The position numbers were made by a program, and so were the translations under genes. Below the pieces are notes generated by a model that ran no database searches, was not told the origin of the DNA, and saw only the letters and a program-made list of their open reading frames with translations. Shown piece by piece: positions 45,467 to 53,585 of a DNA stretch of 64,000 nt; the stretch's first letter is position 1, and every line of letters begins with the position of its first letter. Origin of the DNA: Deltaproteobacteria bacterium (GTDB taxonomy: Bacteria; Myxococcota_A; UBA796; CAJQPC01); the NCBI GenBank assembly GCA_016717595.1, contig JADKFE010000007.1, positions 102,452 to 166,451 of the forward strand, in the 5' to 3' direction.

Positions 45467-46168
45467 CTAGCCCTCGTCCGCGATGAAGCGGTACCCGACG
45501 CCGTGCATCGTCTCGATGAAGCGGGGCCGCTGGGCGTCATCCCCGAGCTTCTTGCGCACGTTGAGGATGTGGGTGTCTACGGTGCGGGTGGTGACGTTCG
45601 GGTTGTACTGCCAGATGGCGGTGAGGAGCTGATCCCGGGGCAAGACCTGGCCGCGGTGCTCGATGAGGTACCGCAGGAGCTCTTGTTCACGGTTGGAGAG
45701 GCGCTCCTCTTCGACCCCCGGCGCGCGGATGATGTAGTTGTCGAGATCGACCTCGACATCGCCGAACTTGTACCGGGCGCGGGCCCCGCCTGCGCGACGC
45801 AGCGCCGCGCGCACCCGGGCGACGAGCTCGGGCATCGAGAACGGCTTGGTGACGTAGTCGTCCGCGCCGAGCTCAAAGCCGATGAGCTTGTCTTGTTCGC
45901 TGGTTCGGGCGGTGAGGAAGATCACCGGACCCCGAAAGCGGCGGTCACGCAGGGCCTTGCAGATGTCGTAGCCCGTCTGGGTAGAGCCGTCGGGGCCCTC
46001 CTGGAGCATCACGTCGAGCACCGCCACGTCGGGGGGGTGTCGCTCGGCGAGCTCCAGCGCCTCGGGGGCGCTGCGAGCGGCGTACACGTCGAAGCCCTCG
46101 CGGATGAAGAGCTTTTTGACGGTGCGGAGGATCTCCTCCTCGTCCTCAACGTACAGAAGTCTGGCCAT
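45467..46168 (-). CDS. OmpR/PhoB-family response regulator
   Basis: ATG at 46168, lying inside the 3' end of the kinase gene (23-base overlap). 233 residues. Receiver: LLYVEDEEEI acidic pocket, VAVLDVMLQ phospho-Asp, VIFLTART and YVTKPFSMPEL with the Lys. The winged-helix DNA-binding domain is 130-230 (LSNREQELLRYLIEHRGQVL, TRTVDTHILNVRKKL, GVGYRFIADEG). Standard length. Partner of the kinase encoded just upstream. Confidence 0.95.
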   Translation of the reverse strand: MARLLYVEDEEEILRTVKKLFIREGFDVYAARSAPEALELAERHPPDVAVLDVMLQEGPDGSTQTGYDICKALRDRRFRGPVIFLTARTSEQDKLIGFELGADDYVTKPFSMPELVARVRAALRRAGGARARYKFGDVEVDLDNYIIRAPGVEEERLSNREQELLRYLIEHRGQVLPRDQLLTAIWQYNPNVTTRTVDTHILNVRKKLGDDAQRPRFIETMHGVGYRFIADEG

Positions 46169-48266
46169 GCTGGCGCTCCTTGGGGCTCGTCGCCGAGGGT
46201 CCTGTGGGGAAATGTATTGTGAAAGTGGTGCCTTCGCCCGGTACTGAAGCGACACGCACGGCGCCGCCGTGCGCCTCCATGATGTACTTCACGATGGTGA
46301 GGCCGATCCCGGTGCCTTTGCGGCGGCGCGTCTCGCTGTCGCCGGAGCGGTAGAAGCGGTCGAACACCCGGGGGACGTCCTTCGCGGGGATGCCGATGCC
46401 GCGGTCGCTCACCCGCACCTCGACGCCGTCGGGCACAGCCCAGGCCGAGACGCCGATCCAGCCGCCTTTGTCGCCGTATTTTGCGGCGTTGGAGATGAGG
46501 TTCTGCATGACCTGGGCGATGGCCTCGGGATCAAAACGCACGACGGGGAGGCTGTCCGGCAGGTCGAGCTGCATCTCTAACTTGCGCGTCTCCGCAGAGT
46601 ATCGCGCCGTCTCCACGGCGGCGCGCACAGCCTCGCCGAGATCCCCCGGGCGGAGCGTGTACGACTTCGCCCCGCGCTCAATCGCCGCGAAGTCGAGCAC
46701 GTTGTTCACCAGGCGGGTGAGGCGCTCGGCCTCACGCACGATGGCGTCGTAGTGTTCGCGGGCCTCCTCCTCATCATCGATGAGGCCGAGCTGCAGCGCC
46801 TCGCCCTTCACGCGGATCTGGGTGATCGGCGAGCGCAGCTCGTGGGAGACGTTCGCGGCAAAATCAGCCTTCTCCCGGGCGATCTCAAGCTCACGCGCGA
46901 CCATTCGCCCGGAGAGGATGGCCCCGGCGGCGATGAGCGTCAGCGCGGCGCTGATGAGCACGAGGCGCTCGTTTCGTTGGCGGGCTTGGCTGCGGCGGAT
47001 GTCGCCGCTGTCTGAGGGCAAGATCAGGATCGACCAGCCCGGGAGCCAGGGGGCCAAGGATCGGAGCGCCAAGGCGCCCTCGTCTCGGCGCTCTTCAGGG
47101 CCGGTCAAGAGCACGGTGATCGACGGGTCGGCGCGTGAGGTGAGATCGGCCACCTCAGTGAGCTTCTTGCTGATCTCCATGCGGTCCAGCGCGAAGGCGT
47201 AGTGGTCGTCGCTGTACCAGAGCGTCGCCCACAGCGTGCGGTGGGTGACCTCGTAATGAACGCTCGCCCCAGCCACCCGAAGGCCCGTTGAGCCCGCGGT
47301 GACGACGGCGAGCTCGGGGTAGAGCTGCTCGCCGTAGAACATCATCCGGGAGCGGTCCTCGAGGCGACCCCGGGAGGTGGCGAGCCAGTCGCGGGGGGCG
47401 TGGGGATCGAGCAGGTCCAGCGCCCGGGCGATGAGCGGGGCCTCGCTGGCGACACCCAAGGTCCAGCGGCGGGTGAGCAGCTCCTCGACCAAGGCCCGCA
47501 GGCTAGAGACCGCCACGGCGGTGTCGTTCGGCAGCGCGGCCTCAGCGAGCTTGAGCCGGGCGAGATCCCCCAGGCGGAAGCCGTTGGGATCGCGGACGTC
47601 GGCGCCCCGGGCGAGCACGTCGCGGTAGATCGCCAGGGCCTCGGGGGCGCGACCGGCGCGCTGGAGCGCCCGGGCCTGGGCGAAGCTCGCCAAGGCCTCG
47701 ACCTGCACGCCGCGGGCCTCGGCGCCGATGCGGGCGTAGAGCTCGGCGGCCCGGGCGGGATCGCCGTCGATGAGCTCGGTGCGCTGGGCGCCGAGCCACG
47801 CCCCGGTGAGCGTCACGTCCGAGCTGACCGGCAGGCGCTCCCGAGGCGGCTCAAACGGCGCGGCCAGCTCACCGCTGTCGTCGAGCCGGAACGCCACCCG
47901 CAAAAACGGCGAGAGCTCCGGCAAGGCGTCCAGCGGGCTGCGGCCCGAGGCGAGGCGGCGCTGAACCGTGGCCTCAAACTCCTCAAAGATCGCCGCGGTC
48001 TGCTCCAGCATCGCGTCGGCGGCGCGCTCGGCGCGGCCTTTGGCCTCCTCGACGACGGCGAGCTCTTCGCCCCGCACGGATCGAAAGCTGAGCCAGGCGA
48101 GCACGAGGCCCGGCAGCACCACGGTGACGGCGAACACCGCCACGAGGCGCAGCGGGCCCCGCAGGTGCGTGAGGTCGGACATCGCCTGCACCTCACGCCC
48201 AGGCGCGAACCAGCCGATGAGGCGGCGCACGAGGCGGAGGGTGAGGTCAGGGCGTTGGGTGGACAC
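46146..48266 (-). CDS. Membrane histidine kinase with TPR-like extracytoplasmic sensor
   Basis: GTG at 48266; 706 residues. TM1 is LRLVAVFAVTVVLPGLVLAW (~40-60) and TM2 is RLVLISAALTLIAAGAILSG (~430-450). The ~370-residue region between is mostly helical and includes TPR-like pairs (ALASFAQARALQRAGRAPEAL, AIYRDVLARG), then a beta-rich part. HisKA: FAANVSHELRSPITQI. HATPase_c: NLISNAAKYGDKG (N), DRGIGIP (G1), KGTGIGLTI (G2). The kinase overlaps its regulator. The signal is unknown; TPR-like sensor folds usually detect proteins or peptides. gcdH ends 23 bases upstream. Confidence 0.9.
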   Translation of the reverse strand: MSTQRPDLTLRLVRRLIGWFAPGREVQAMSDLTHLRGPLRLVAVFAVTVVLPGLVLAWLSFRSVRGEELAVVEEAKGRAERAADAMLEQTAAIFEEFEATVQRRLASGRSPLDALPELSPFLRVAFRLDDSGELAAPFEPPRERLPVSSDVTLTGAWLGAQRTELIDGDPARAAELYARIGAEARGVQVEALASFAQARALQRAGRAPEALAIYRDVLARGADVRDPNGFRLGDLARLKLAEAALPNDTAVAVSSLRALVEELLTRRWTLGVASEAPLIARALDLLDPHAPRDWLATSRGRLEDRSRMMFYGEQLYPELAVVTAGSTGLRVAGASVHYEVTHRTLWATLWYSDDHYAFALDRMEISKKLTEVADLTSRADPSITVLLTGPEERRDEGALALRSLAPWLPGWSILILPSDSGDIRRSQARQRNERLVLISAALTLIAAGAILSGRMVARELEIAREKADFAANVSHELRSPITQIRVKGEALQLGLIDDEEEAREHYDAIVREAERLTRLVNNVLDFAAIERGAKSYTLRPGDLGEAVRAAVETARYSAETRKLEMQLDLPDSLPVVRFDPEAIAQVMQNLISNAAKYGDKGGWIGVSAWAVPDGVEVRVSDRGIGIPAKDVPRVFDRFYRSGDSETRRRKGTGIGLTIVKYIMEAHGGAVRVASVPGEGTTFTIHFPTGPSATSPKERQHGQTSVR

Positions 48267-48289
48267 CGCGCGGGCTCTGCCAGATCAGC

Positions 48290-49455
48290 TCAGGTGAAGG
48301 CCTGAATCCCGGTGATCCACCGCCCCAAGATGAGGTTGTGGATGTCGTGGGTGCCCTCGTAGGTGTACACCGACTCCAGGTTCGCCATGTGGCGCATCAC
48401 CGGGTACTCGTCGAGGATGCCGTTCGCGCCGTGGATGTCCCGGGCGGTGCGGGCGATCTGCAGGGCGATGTCGACGTTGTTCATCTTGGCCAACGAGACC
48501 TGCTCGGGGATGAGCTCGCCCTTGTCCTTGATGCGGCCGGCGTGCAGCGCCAAGAGCTGGCCCTTGGTGATCTCGCGCAGCATCCACGCCAGCTTCATCT
48601 GAATGAGCTGGAACGAGGCGATGGGCTTGTCGAACTGGATGCGGGTCTTGGAGTACTCGACCGCGGAGTGGTAACAGGCCATCGCCGCGCCGAGCGCGCC
48701 CCAAGAGATGCCGAAGCGGGCGTTGTTGAGGCACGAGAACGGCCCACGCAGGCCCTTCACGCCGGGGAGAATGCGATCTTTGGGGATGCGGCAGTCCTGG
48801 AAGACGAGCTCTGAAGTGACCGAGGCCTTCAGGGAGTGTTTGCCGTGCATCTCGGGGGCGGAGAAGCCCGGGTCACCCTTCTCGACGATGAAGCCGCGGA
48901 TCTCGCCGTCGAGCTTCGCCCAGACCACGGCGACATGGGCCAGGGTGCCGTTGGTGATCCACATCTTCGCGCCGTTGAGCACGTAGCTGTCGCCGTCATC
49001 GACGGCTTTGGTCAACATGCCGCCGGGGTTGGAGCCGAAGTCGGGCTCGGTGAGGCCGAAGCAGCCGATCATGCGGCCCGCGGCCATCTCGGGGAGGTAC
49101 TTCAGCCGCTGGGCCTCGGTGCCGAAGCTGCGGATGGGGTGCATCGCGAGGCTGCCTTGCACCGAGACGAAGCTGCGCAGGCCGGAGTCGCCGCGCTCTA
49201 GCTCCTGGCAGATGAGGCCGTAGGCGACGTTGGACAAGCCCGCGCAGCCGTAGCCCTCGATGTTGGCGCCCAGAAGCCCCATCTCGCCGATCTCGGGGAC
49301 GAGGTGCATTGGGAAGGTGCCCGCGCGACAGTGCTGCTCGATGATCGGGATGATGCGGTCATCAACCCAGCTCCGACCAGGTCGCGAACCGCGCGCTCCT
49401 CTTCAGTGAGCTGCGCGTCGATGTTGTAGAGGTCCACGCCGGTGAACTTCTCCAT
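48290..49455 (-). CDS. gcdH: Glutaryl-CoA dehydrogenase, one frameshift
   Basis: ATG at 49455 with GGAG eight bases upstream. Acyl-CoA dehydrogenase fold, about 388 residues: LTEEERAVRDLV, GLLGANIEGYGCAGLSNVAY, ELERGDSGLRSFVSVQGSLA (this block is typical of GcdH), FGLTEPDFGSNPGG, MWITNG and the catalytic Glu in YTYEGTHDIH. The frame breaks at 49373-49376, where one missing G (C on the coding strand) restores DLVRSWVDDRIIP. Oxidises and decarboxylates glutaryl-CoA to crotonyl-CoA in lysine and tryptophan breakdown, passing electrons to ETF. Confidence 0.92.
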
Positions 49456-49601
49456 GATGGACTCCGATTGTGGCGTGATGGGGGTGTAGAAGATGTGCGA
49501 ACGATGCTTATCCGAGGCGGGCCGGGGAGGCTTGTGATCTCCCAACGCCGGTCACGTTGAGGATATGGGGACAGGCCACACGAGTTGCGGCAGGAGGCAC
49601 G

Positions 49602-50390
49602 ATGTCGGCCAGGAGCTTCATTGACGGCGTGCCCGGCGCCGGTCTACCCGTAGACGACCCCGGCTTCACCTTGGGCTGGACGGCCTTTGAGACCCTCCGC
49701 AGCTACGGCCCCCGCCCGTTTCGCCTCGACGCGCACCTGGCGCGCCTCGCGGGATCCGCCGCGGCGCTGTTCGTGCCGATCCCGCCGCTGGAGCTCCTTC
49801 GGGAGGAGCTGCTCCAGCACCTCGGCGCGGACGAGGTCGCCAGGCTCACCTTGACCGCGGGCGGCCGCCGGGTGCTGGAGCTGGGCCCCGTAGACCCGGC
49901 CCGGATTCGCCGCCCCGTGCGCTGCGCCCCCTGCCTCTGGCCCACCGACCTGCCCGTTCGTGGCCACGCCAAGCACGGCGCCCGGGCGTTCTGGGCGGTG
50001 GCCGCCCGCCGCGAAGGGGTCGAGGAGGTGATCCTGCACGACCGCGACGGCTTTGTCTTGGAGGCGAGCCGCTCAAACGTGCTCGCGGCGCTGGACGGCG
50101 CGCTCATCACCCCGCCTGTGGACGGGGACGCCTTAGACGGGGTGACGCGGCGGGCGATCCTGGAGGCCGCGGAAGAGGCGGGCCTGCCCCTGCGGGTGGC
50201 GCCGCTGCGGGTGGACCAGCCCGTTGAGGAGCTCTACCTCTGCTCAACCCTCAAGGAGCTGGCCCCGGTCGTGGGGATGCCGAGCTGTGCTCGGGAGGGC
50301 TTTGGGCCCCTGGGTGAGCGGCTGCACGCGGCGCTGCGAGGGCTCATCCGGCGGGAGACCGGGGGTGAAGACGGCGGCGAGGGTGGATGA
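49602..50390 (+). CDS. Class IV aminotransferase / aminodeoxychorismate lyase-like
   Basis: ATG at 49602 with AGGAGG just before it; 262 residues. PLP fold type IV: FTLGWTAFETLRSYGPRPFRLDAHLARL, the Lys in GHAKHGARAFW, EVILHDRDGFVLEASRSNVLA and PPVDGDALDGVTRRAILE. These fit D-amino-acid transaminase / BCAT / PabC relatives. The 'T-x-x-E' to 'S-R-S-N' features do not separate them, so the reaction is uncertain: folate-related lyase or branched-chain transaminase are both possible. Confidence 0.85.
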   Translation: MSARSFIDGVPGAGLPVDDPGFTLGWTAFETLRSYGPRPFRLDAHLARLAGSAAALFVPIPPLELLREELLQHLGADEVARLTLTAGGRRVLELGPVDPARIRRPVRCAPCLWPTDLPVRGHAKHGARAFWAVAARREGVEEVILHDRDGFVLEASRSNVLAALDGALITPPVDGDALDGVTRRAILEAAEEAGLPLRVAPLRVDQPVEELYLCSTLKELAPVVGMPSCAREGFGPLGERLHAALRGLIRRETGGEDGGEGG

Positions 50391-50435
50391 GCGCATGTTG
50401 AGGATCATCGCCCCGCCGCTGGACGCCCGCGCGCG

Positions 50436-50687
50436 TCAGGCCGGGCTGAACACGGCGTCGAGGTTCGGCGCGGCCGCCGCGAGGGTGATCCACCCATGGA
50501 GGGTCTCGGCGTCTGCGGCGAGGATCTTGGCCTCGACCCACTCTGGAGGCGCGCCGAAACGAACACGCATGACGTTGAGCAGCGCCCGCTGAGCCGACTC
50601 GACCGCCGCCTCCTGTCTTCCTTCCTCGCGTCCTTCCTCGCGTCCTTCCTCGCGTCCTTCCATCCGAAGCCGCTCACCGGTTCGCAT
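50436..50687 (-). CDS. Stand-alone Rpn short form (duplicated C-terminal cassette)
   Basis: ATG at 50687 with GGAGG five bases before it; 83 residues. Begins MRTGERLRMEG, has four EGR(E/Q) tetrapeptide repeats, then EAAVESAQRALLNVMRVRFG, PPEWVEAKILAADAETLHGW and ends NLDAVFSPA. It is a tandem copy of the last 79 residues of the neighbouring Rpn protein, including the ribosome-binding site, and starts 32 bases after that gene's TAA. In known Rpn systems the separately translated C-terminal domain neutralises the full-length nuclease, so this may be a dedicated extra antitoxin. Confidence 0.7.
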   Translation of the reverse strand: MRTGERLRMEGREEGREEGREEGRQEAAVESAQRALLNVMRVRFGAPPEWVEAKILAADAETLHGWITLAAAAPNLDAVFSPA

Positions 50688-50697
50688 CAGGTCCTCC
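50439..50697 (-). repeat. Tandem duplication, distal copy (259 bases)
   Basis: About nine in ten bases match 50722-50968. It runs from the SD sequence GGAGGACCTG to the FSPA codons. It contains 12-base units (TTCCTCGCGTCC on the plus strand, 50626-50661) one more in number than the other copy. Confidence 0.85.
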
Positions 50698-50718
50698 AAG
50701 AATGATCGAGCCGCTGCT

Positions 50719-50958
50719 TTAGGCCGGGCTGAAGACGGCGTCGAGGTTCGGCGCGGCCGCCGCGAGGGTGATCCACTCATGGAGCGTCTCCGCGTCCGCG
50801 GCGAGGATCTTGGCCTCGACCCACTCTGGAGGCGCACCGAAACGAACACGTACGACAGTAAGCAGCGCGCGCTGGGTCGCCTCGACCGCCGCCTCCTGGC
50901 GTCCCTCCTGCCTTCCCTCCTGCCGACCTTCCATCCGAAGCCGCTCACCGTATCGCAT
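50719..50958 (-). CDS. Putative intragenic Rpn short form
   Basis: Same frame as the full-length Rpn gene; starts at ATG 50958 (MRYGERLRMEG) with the sequence GGAGGACCTG immediately upstream. 79 residues, the size expected of intragenically translated Rpn short forms. Not proven to be translated. Confidence 0.55.
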   Translation of the reverse strand: MRYGERLRMEGRQEGRQEGRQEAAVEATQRALLTVVRVRFGAPPEWVEAKILAADAETLHEWITLAAAAPNLDAVFSPA

Positions 50959-51698
50959 CAGGTCCTCCCGGGCGGGCGGGTTGAGGATCCCTCGAACCTC
51001 CGCCAACAAAGCCACATCGGGCGAGCGCTCGCTGCGCTCGTAGACGTAATGTAGCACCGACAAGGCGGCGCCATCCCCGCGGCGCCGCTGCAGGGCGGAG
51101 AGCAGGCCGAGGTGCCCGCCGAGGATCGGCCAGAGATCGGGATCGTGGGAGTGGCGCAGCAGCATCAAGGTGAGCCGCCCGCCGTCGCGGCCGGGGAGGG
51201 TGGTGTCGTCCCGGGCGTTGAGGTCCTCTAAGAAGAGCTGCAGCTCGGGGACGTAGGGGCCCAGGCGGGCGATCGCCACCTCGGGGGCGTCGATGAGCGC
51301 CGAGAGCCTTCGTGGCGCCTTCCACGGGCGCGGGCCGTGAAACACGACGATCGGCAAGACCAGCGGCAGCTTTGCCCGAGGGGCGCGAGACTTGTGCTCC
51401 TCCCACACCCGAAACACGTACTGATGCACTCGCCACGGCATCTCAGGATCGGGCCGGGACTGGTGCTCAAAGAGCAGGGTGAGCTGGGCGTGACCCCCTT
51501 CACGCCAGGGGGCCTCAAAACGTAGGTCGGTGATGCGGGCGCGGAGCTGCTCATCAAGGAGCACCCCGGCACGGGCTTGAGGGCGTCCCAGGCCAAGGCG
51601 TCGCGGATGGGGGGCGGCATCAGATCCCGGGCGAGGTCGGCGGCCTCGGCGGGATCGCGAAAGATGGCGCGGAACAGGGTGTCGTGAAGATGGGGCAT
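50719..51698 (-). CDS. Rpn-family PD-(D/E)XK nuclease (YhgA/Transposase_31-like), one frameshift
   Basis: ATG at 51698 (MPHLHDTLFRAIF); 326 residues after repair. The frame breaks at CCCC 51564-51567; one added base gives PVPGVLLDEQLRARI. Catalytic residues of the PD-(D/E)XK fold: Asp58 in ITDLRFEA, and Glu78-x-Gln80 in LLFEHQSRPDPEMPWR. Middle part LPIVVFHGP and HSHDPDLWP are typical of the family. The C-terminal ~80 residues have EGRQ repeats (three). An internal ATG at 50958 with GGAGG five bases before it would give a 79-residue short form. Rpn proteins are DNA nucleases now known to act in phage defence with intragenic antitoxins. Confidence 0.85.
50722..50968 (-). repeat. Tandem duplication, proximal copy (247 bases)
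   Basis: Matches 50439-50697 and is 12 bases shorter, that is one four-residue repeat unit. Confidence 0.85.
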
Positions 51699-51786
51699 CG
51701 GCGCGGCCTGAGCGGACGCGGGAGGTGGCGCGACACCCATTAGCCTCGAGTTCGGCCCCGATCTGACCGATCGATCCTCCGCCCCG

Positions 51787-53295
51787 TCAAATTCCCAGAG
51801 GCGCCTCCGTGAGCTGGCCGCCCTCAACCCGCCACACCCGGCGGCAGGTCGCCTGGGCGAGCTGGGCGTCGTGGGTGACGAGCACAAAGGCGCAGCCGAC
51901 GCCAACAAGCGCCGCCTCCAGGCGCTCCACCGAGGGCAGATCGAGGTGGTTCGAGGGCTCATCCAAGAGCATCAGCCACACCTCCCGGTGAAGGGCGAGG
52001 GCCAAGGCGAGCTTTCTCGCCTCCCCCGGCGAGGGCCGGGCGCTGGACCACACCCGCTCTGGCGGCACCCCCAGGGCCGCGAGGCGATGCCCGAGGCGCC
52101 CGCGGGCCTCGGCGTTGAGCGTGTGGGCCTCGGCCAAGAGCGCCTGAACCTCGGCCTCGGTGAAGGTCTGGGGCAGCACAAACAGGCGCTCCGGGGGCAG
52201 GCGGCTGGCCTCGGCCAAGGCGCGCAGCAGCGTGGTCTTGCCCGCGCCGTTCGGGCCGCGCAGCCACACCCGGTCCTCGCGGTGGAGGCTCAGCTCAACC
52301 GGGCCGTCGAGGGCCTCCCCGGCGACCTTCACCGCCGCGAGGGGCACGCTGAGCAGGCGCTCCATCGGCGCGCTCACCCCGCCCAGACGCAGCGCCGCGC
52401 CCAACGCCTCGGCGGTCGGCGGTCGCGCCAAGGTCTCGGCGAGGTCCTCCACCCGCCGCCGGGCCGCCGCCGTACGTTTGGCCTGGGCGGCGGCGCCCAT
52501 CTCGGCGCGGCCCCGGGCGAGGATCCCCCGGGCGTCGGAGTCTTTGGGGCCCTTCATCCTCACCCTGGCGCTCACCTGTCGATCCGCCGCCTCCCGGTCG
52601 CGCCGGGCCTGGTCGTGGCGATGTTCGGCCCGCTTGAGCTGCCGCGCGTCCTCCTCCCAGCGCTGGCGCTCGGCCTGCTCTTCAGCCCGCCAGCGGGCGG
52701 CGGCGGCGGTGTAGGGCTCGTCAAAGCGGCGCACCTGCCCCGGCGTCACCCGCAGCGTGACCCCGCAGAGGGCGTCGAGCAGCGCCCGATCGTGGGAGAC
52801 GAGCACGCCCACCCCGCGGTGGCGACGGAGGACGCTCAACAACAGCGCCCGCCCCGCGTCGTCCAGAGGATCGCTCGGCTCATCGAGGAGCAGCACGTCG
52901 GGCTCGGACCACAAGGCGGCGGCGAGCTGCCAGCGGCGGCGCTCGCCCACAGAGAGGGTGAGCCAGCGCCCAGGCCCACCCGGCGGGAGCTGGAGGCGCG
53001 CCCGCAAGGCCAACGCGCCGCTGTCTTTGGCCACCTCAAACCGCAGCACGAGCGGATCGGGTCGCTCGACCTCTTGGGCGCACAGCGTGACCACCCCGGC
53101 GGGCCGCACCGTGACCGCGCCGCGCTGGGGGCTGAGCGTGCCGGCGAACAGGCCGAGCAGCGTGGACTTCCCCGCGCCGTTTGGGCCGACGAGGCCGGTC
53201 CAGCCCGGGGTCAAGGTCAGGTTGAGCCCCTCAAAGAGGGCAGGGGACCGCGGCCAGCCAAAGGTGACCGCGCTGAGCGTTAACGACGACGACAT
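51787..53295 (-). CDS. ABC-F family ATPase
   Basis: ATG at 53295 (MSSSLTLSAVTFGW), with GAGG before it; 502 residues. Two ABC modules and no membrane segment. NBD1: Walker A GPNGAGKS, signature LSVGERRRW, Walker B VLLLDEPSDPLD. NBD2: Walker A GPNGAGKT, signature SPGEARKLA, Walker B LMLLDEPSNHLD. Between them is an Arg/Glu-rich linker (EEQAERQRWEEDARQLKRAEHR is part) as in ABC-F proteins that act on the ribosome E site, including antibiotic-protection factors. The first signature (LSVGE) departs from LSGGE. Specific role unknown. Confidence 0.88.
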   Translation of the reverse strand: MSSSLTLSAVTFGWPRSPALFEGLNLTLTPGWTGLVGPNGAGKSTLLGLFAGTLSPQRGAVTVRPAGVVTLCAQEVERPDPLVLRFEVAKDSGALALRARLQLPPGGPGRWLTLSVGERRRWQLAAALWSEPDVLLLDEPSDPLDDAGRALLLSVLRRHRGVGVLVSHDRALLDALCGVTLRVTPGQVRRFDEPYTAAAARWRAEEQAERQRWEEDARQLKRAEHRHDQARRDREAADRQVSARVRMKGPKDSDARGILARGRAEMGAAAQAKRTAAARRRVEDLAETLARPPTAEALGAALRLGGVSAPMERLLSVPLAAVKVAGEALDGPVELSLHREDRVWLRGPNGAGKTTLLRALAEASRLPPERLFVLPQTFTEAEVQALLAEAHTLNAEARGRLGHRLAALGVPPERVWSSARPSPGEARKLALALALHREVWLMLLDEPSNHLDLPSVERLEAALVGVGCAFVLVTHDAQLAQATCRRVWRVEGGQLTEAPLGI

Positions 53296-53536
53296 GAGCA
53301 CCTCACACGGGAGCGCCACAAGGCACGAGGCCAGGGCGATCAACGGAGGTCTCGGCGAGGCTTGGCCCGGACTGAGAGCGCGCGCGGCCTCACCGAGACG
53401 AGAGGCTCACCCACAAGACGTGGAGGGGTGAGCGGGGTCTCAGGCGCGGCGCAGACGCAATGGCGGATCCCTCGGTGCGACCGCAGCGTAGCTTCAGCCC
53501 TCAAGCTTGGCAAGCGTGGTGAGCGCCCAGAGCACA

Positions 53537-53564
53537 ACACGCCCGGAGGAGGCTCCGAGCGTGT
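53537..53564 (-). terminator. Hairpin after the STAND-like gene
   Basis: ACACGC-C-CGGAG, GAGG loop, CTCCG-A-GCGTGT; 11 pairs with one mismatch, 22 bases past the stop of the gene ending at 53586. The remaining 53345-53585 holds no supported gene. Confidence 0.45.
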
Positions 53565-53585
53565 CGTCAAATCAGCCCTGAGGGC

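Noticed and set aside
50719..51698. Rpn gene as a transposase/insertion sequence
   Set aside because: The family is annotated Transposase_31 in places, but it has no terminal inverted repeats or target duplications here and the domain is a PD-(D/E)XK nuclease.
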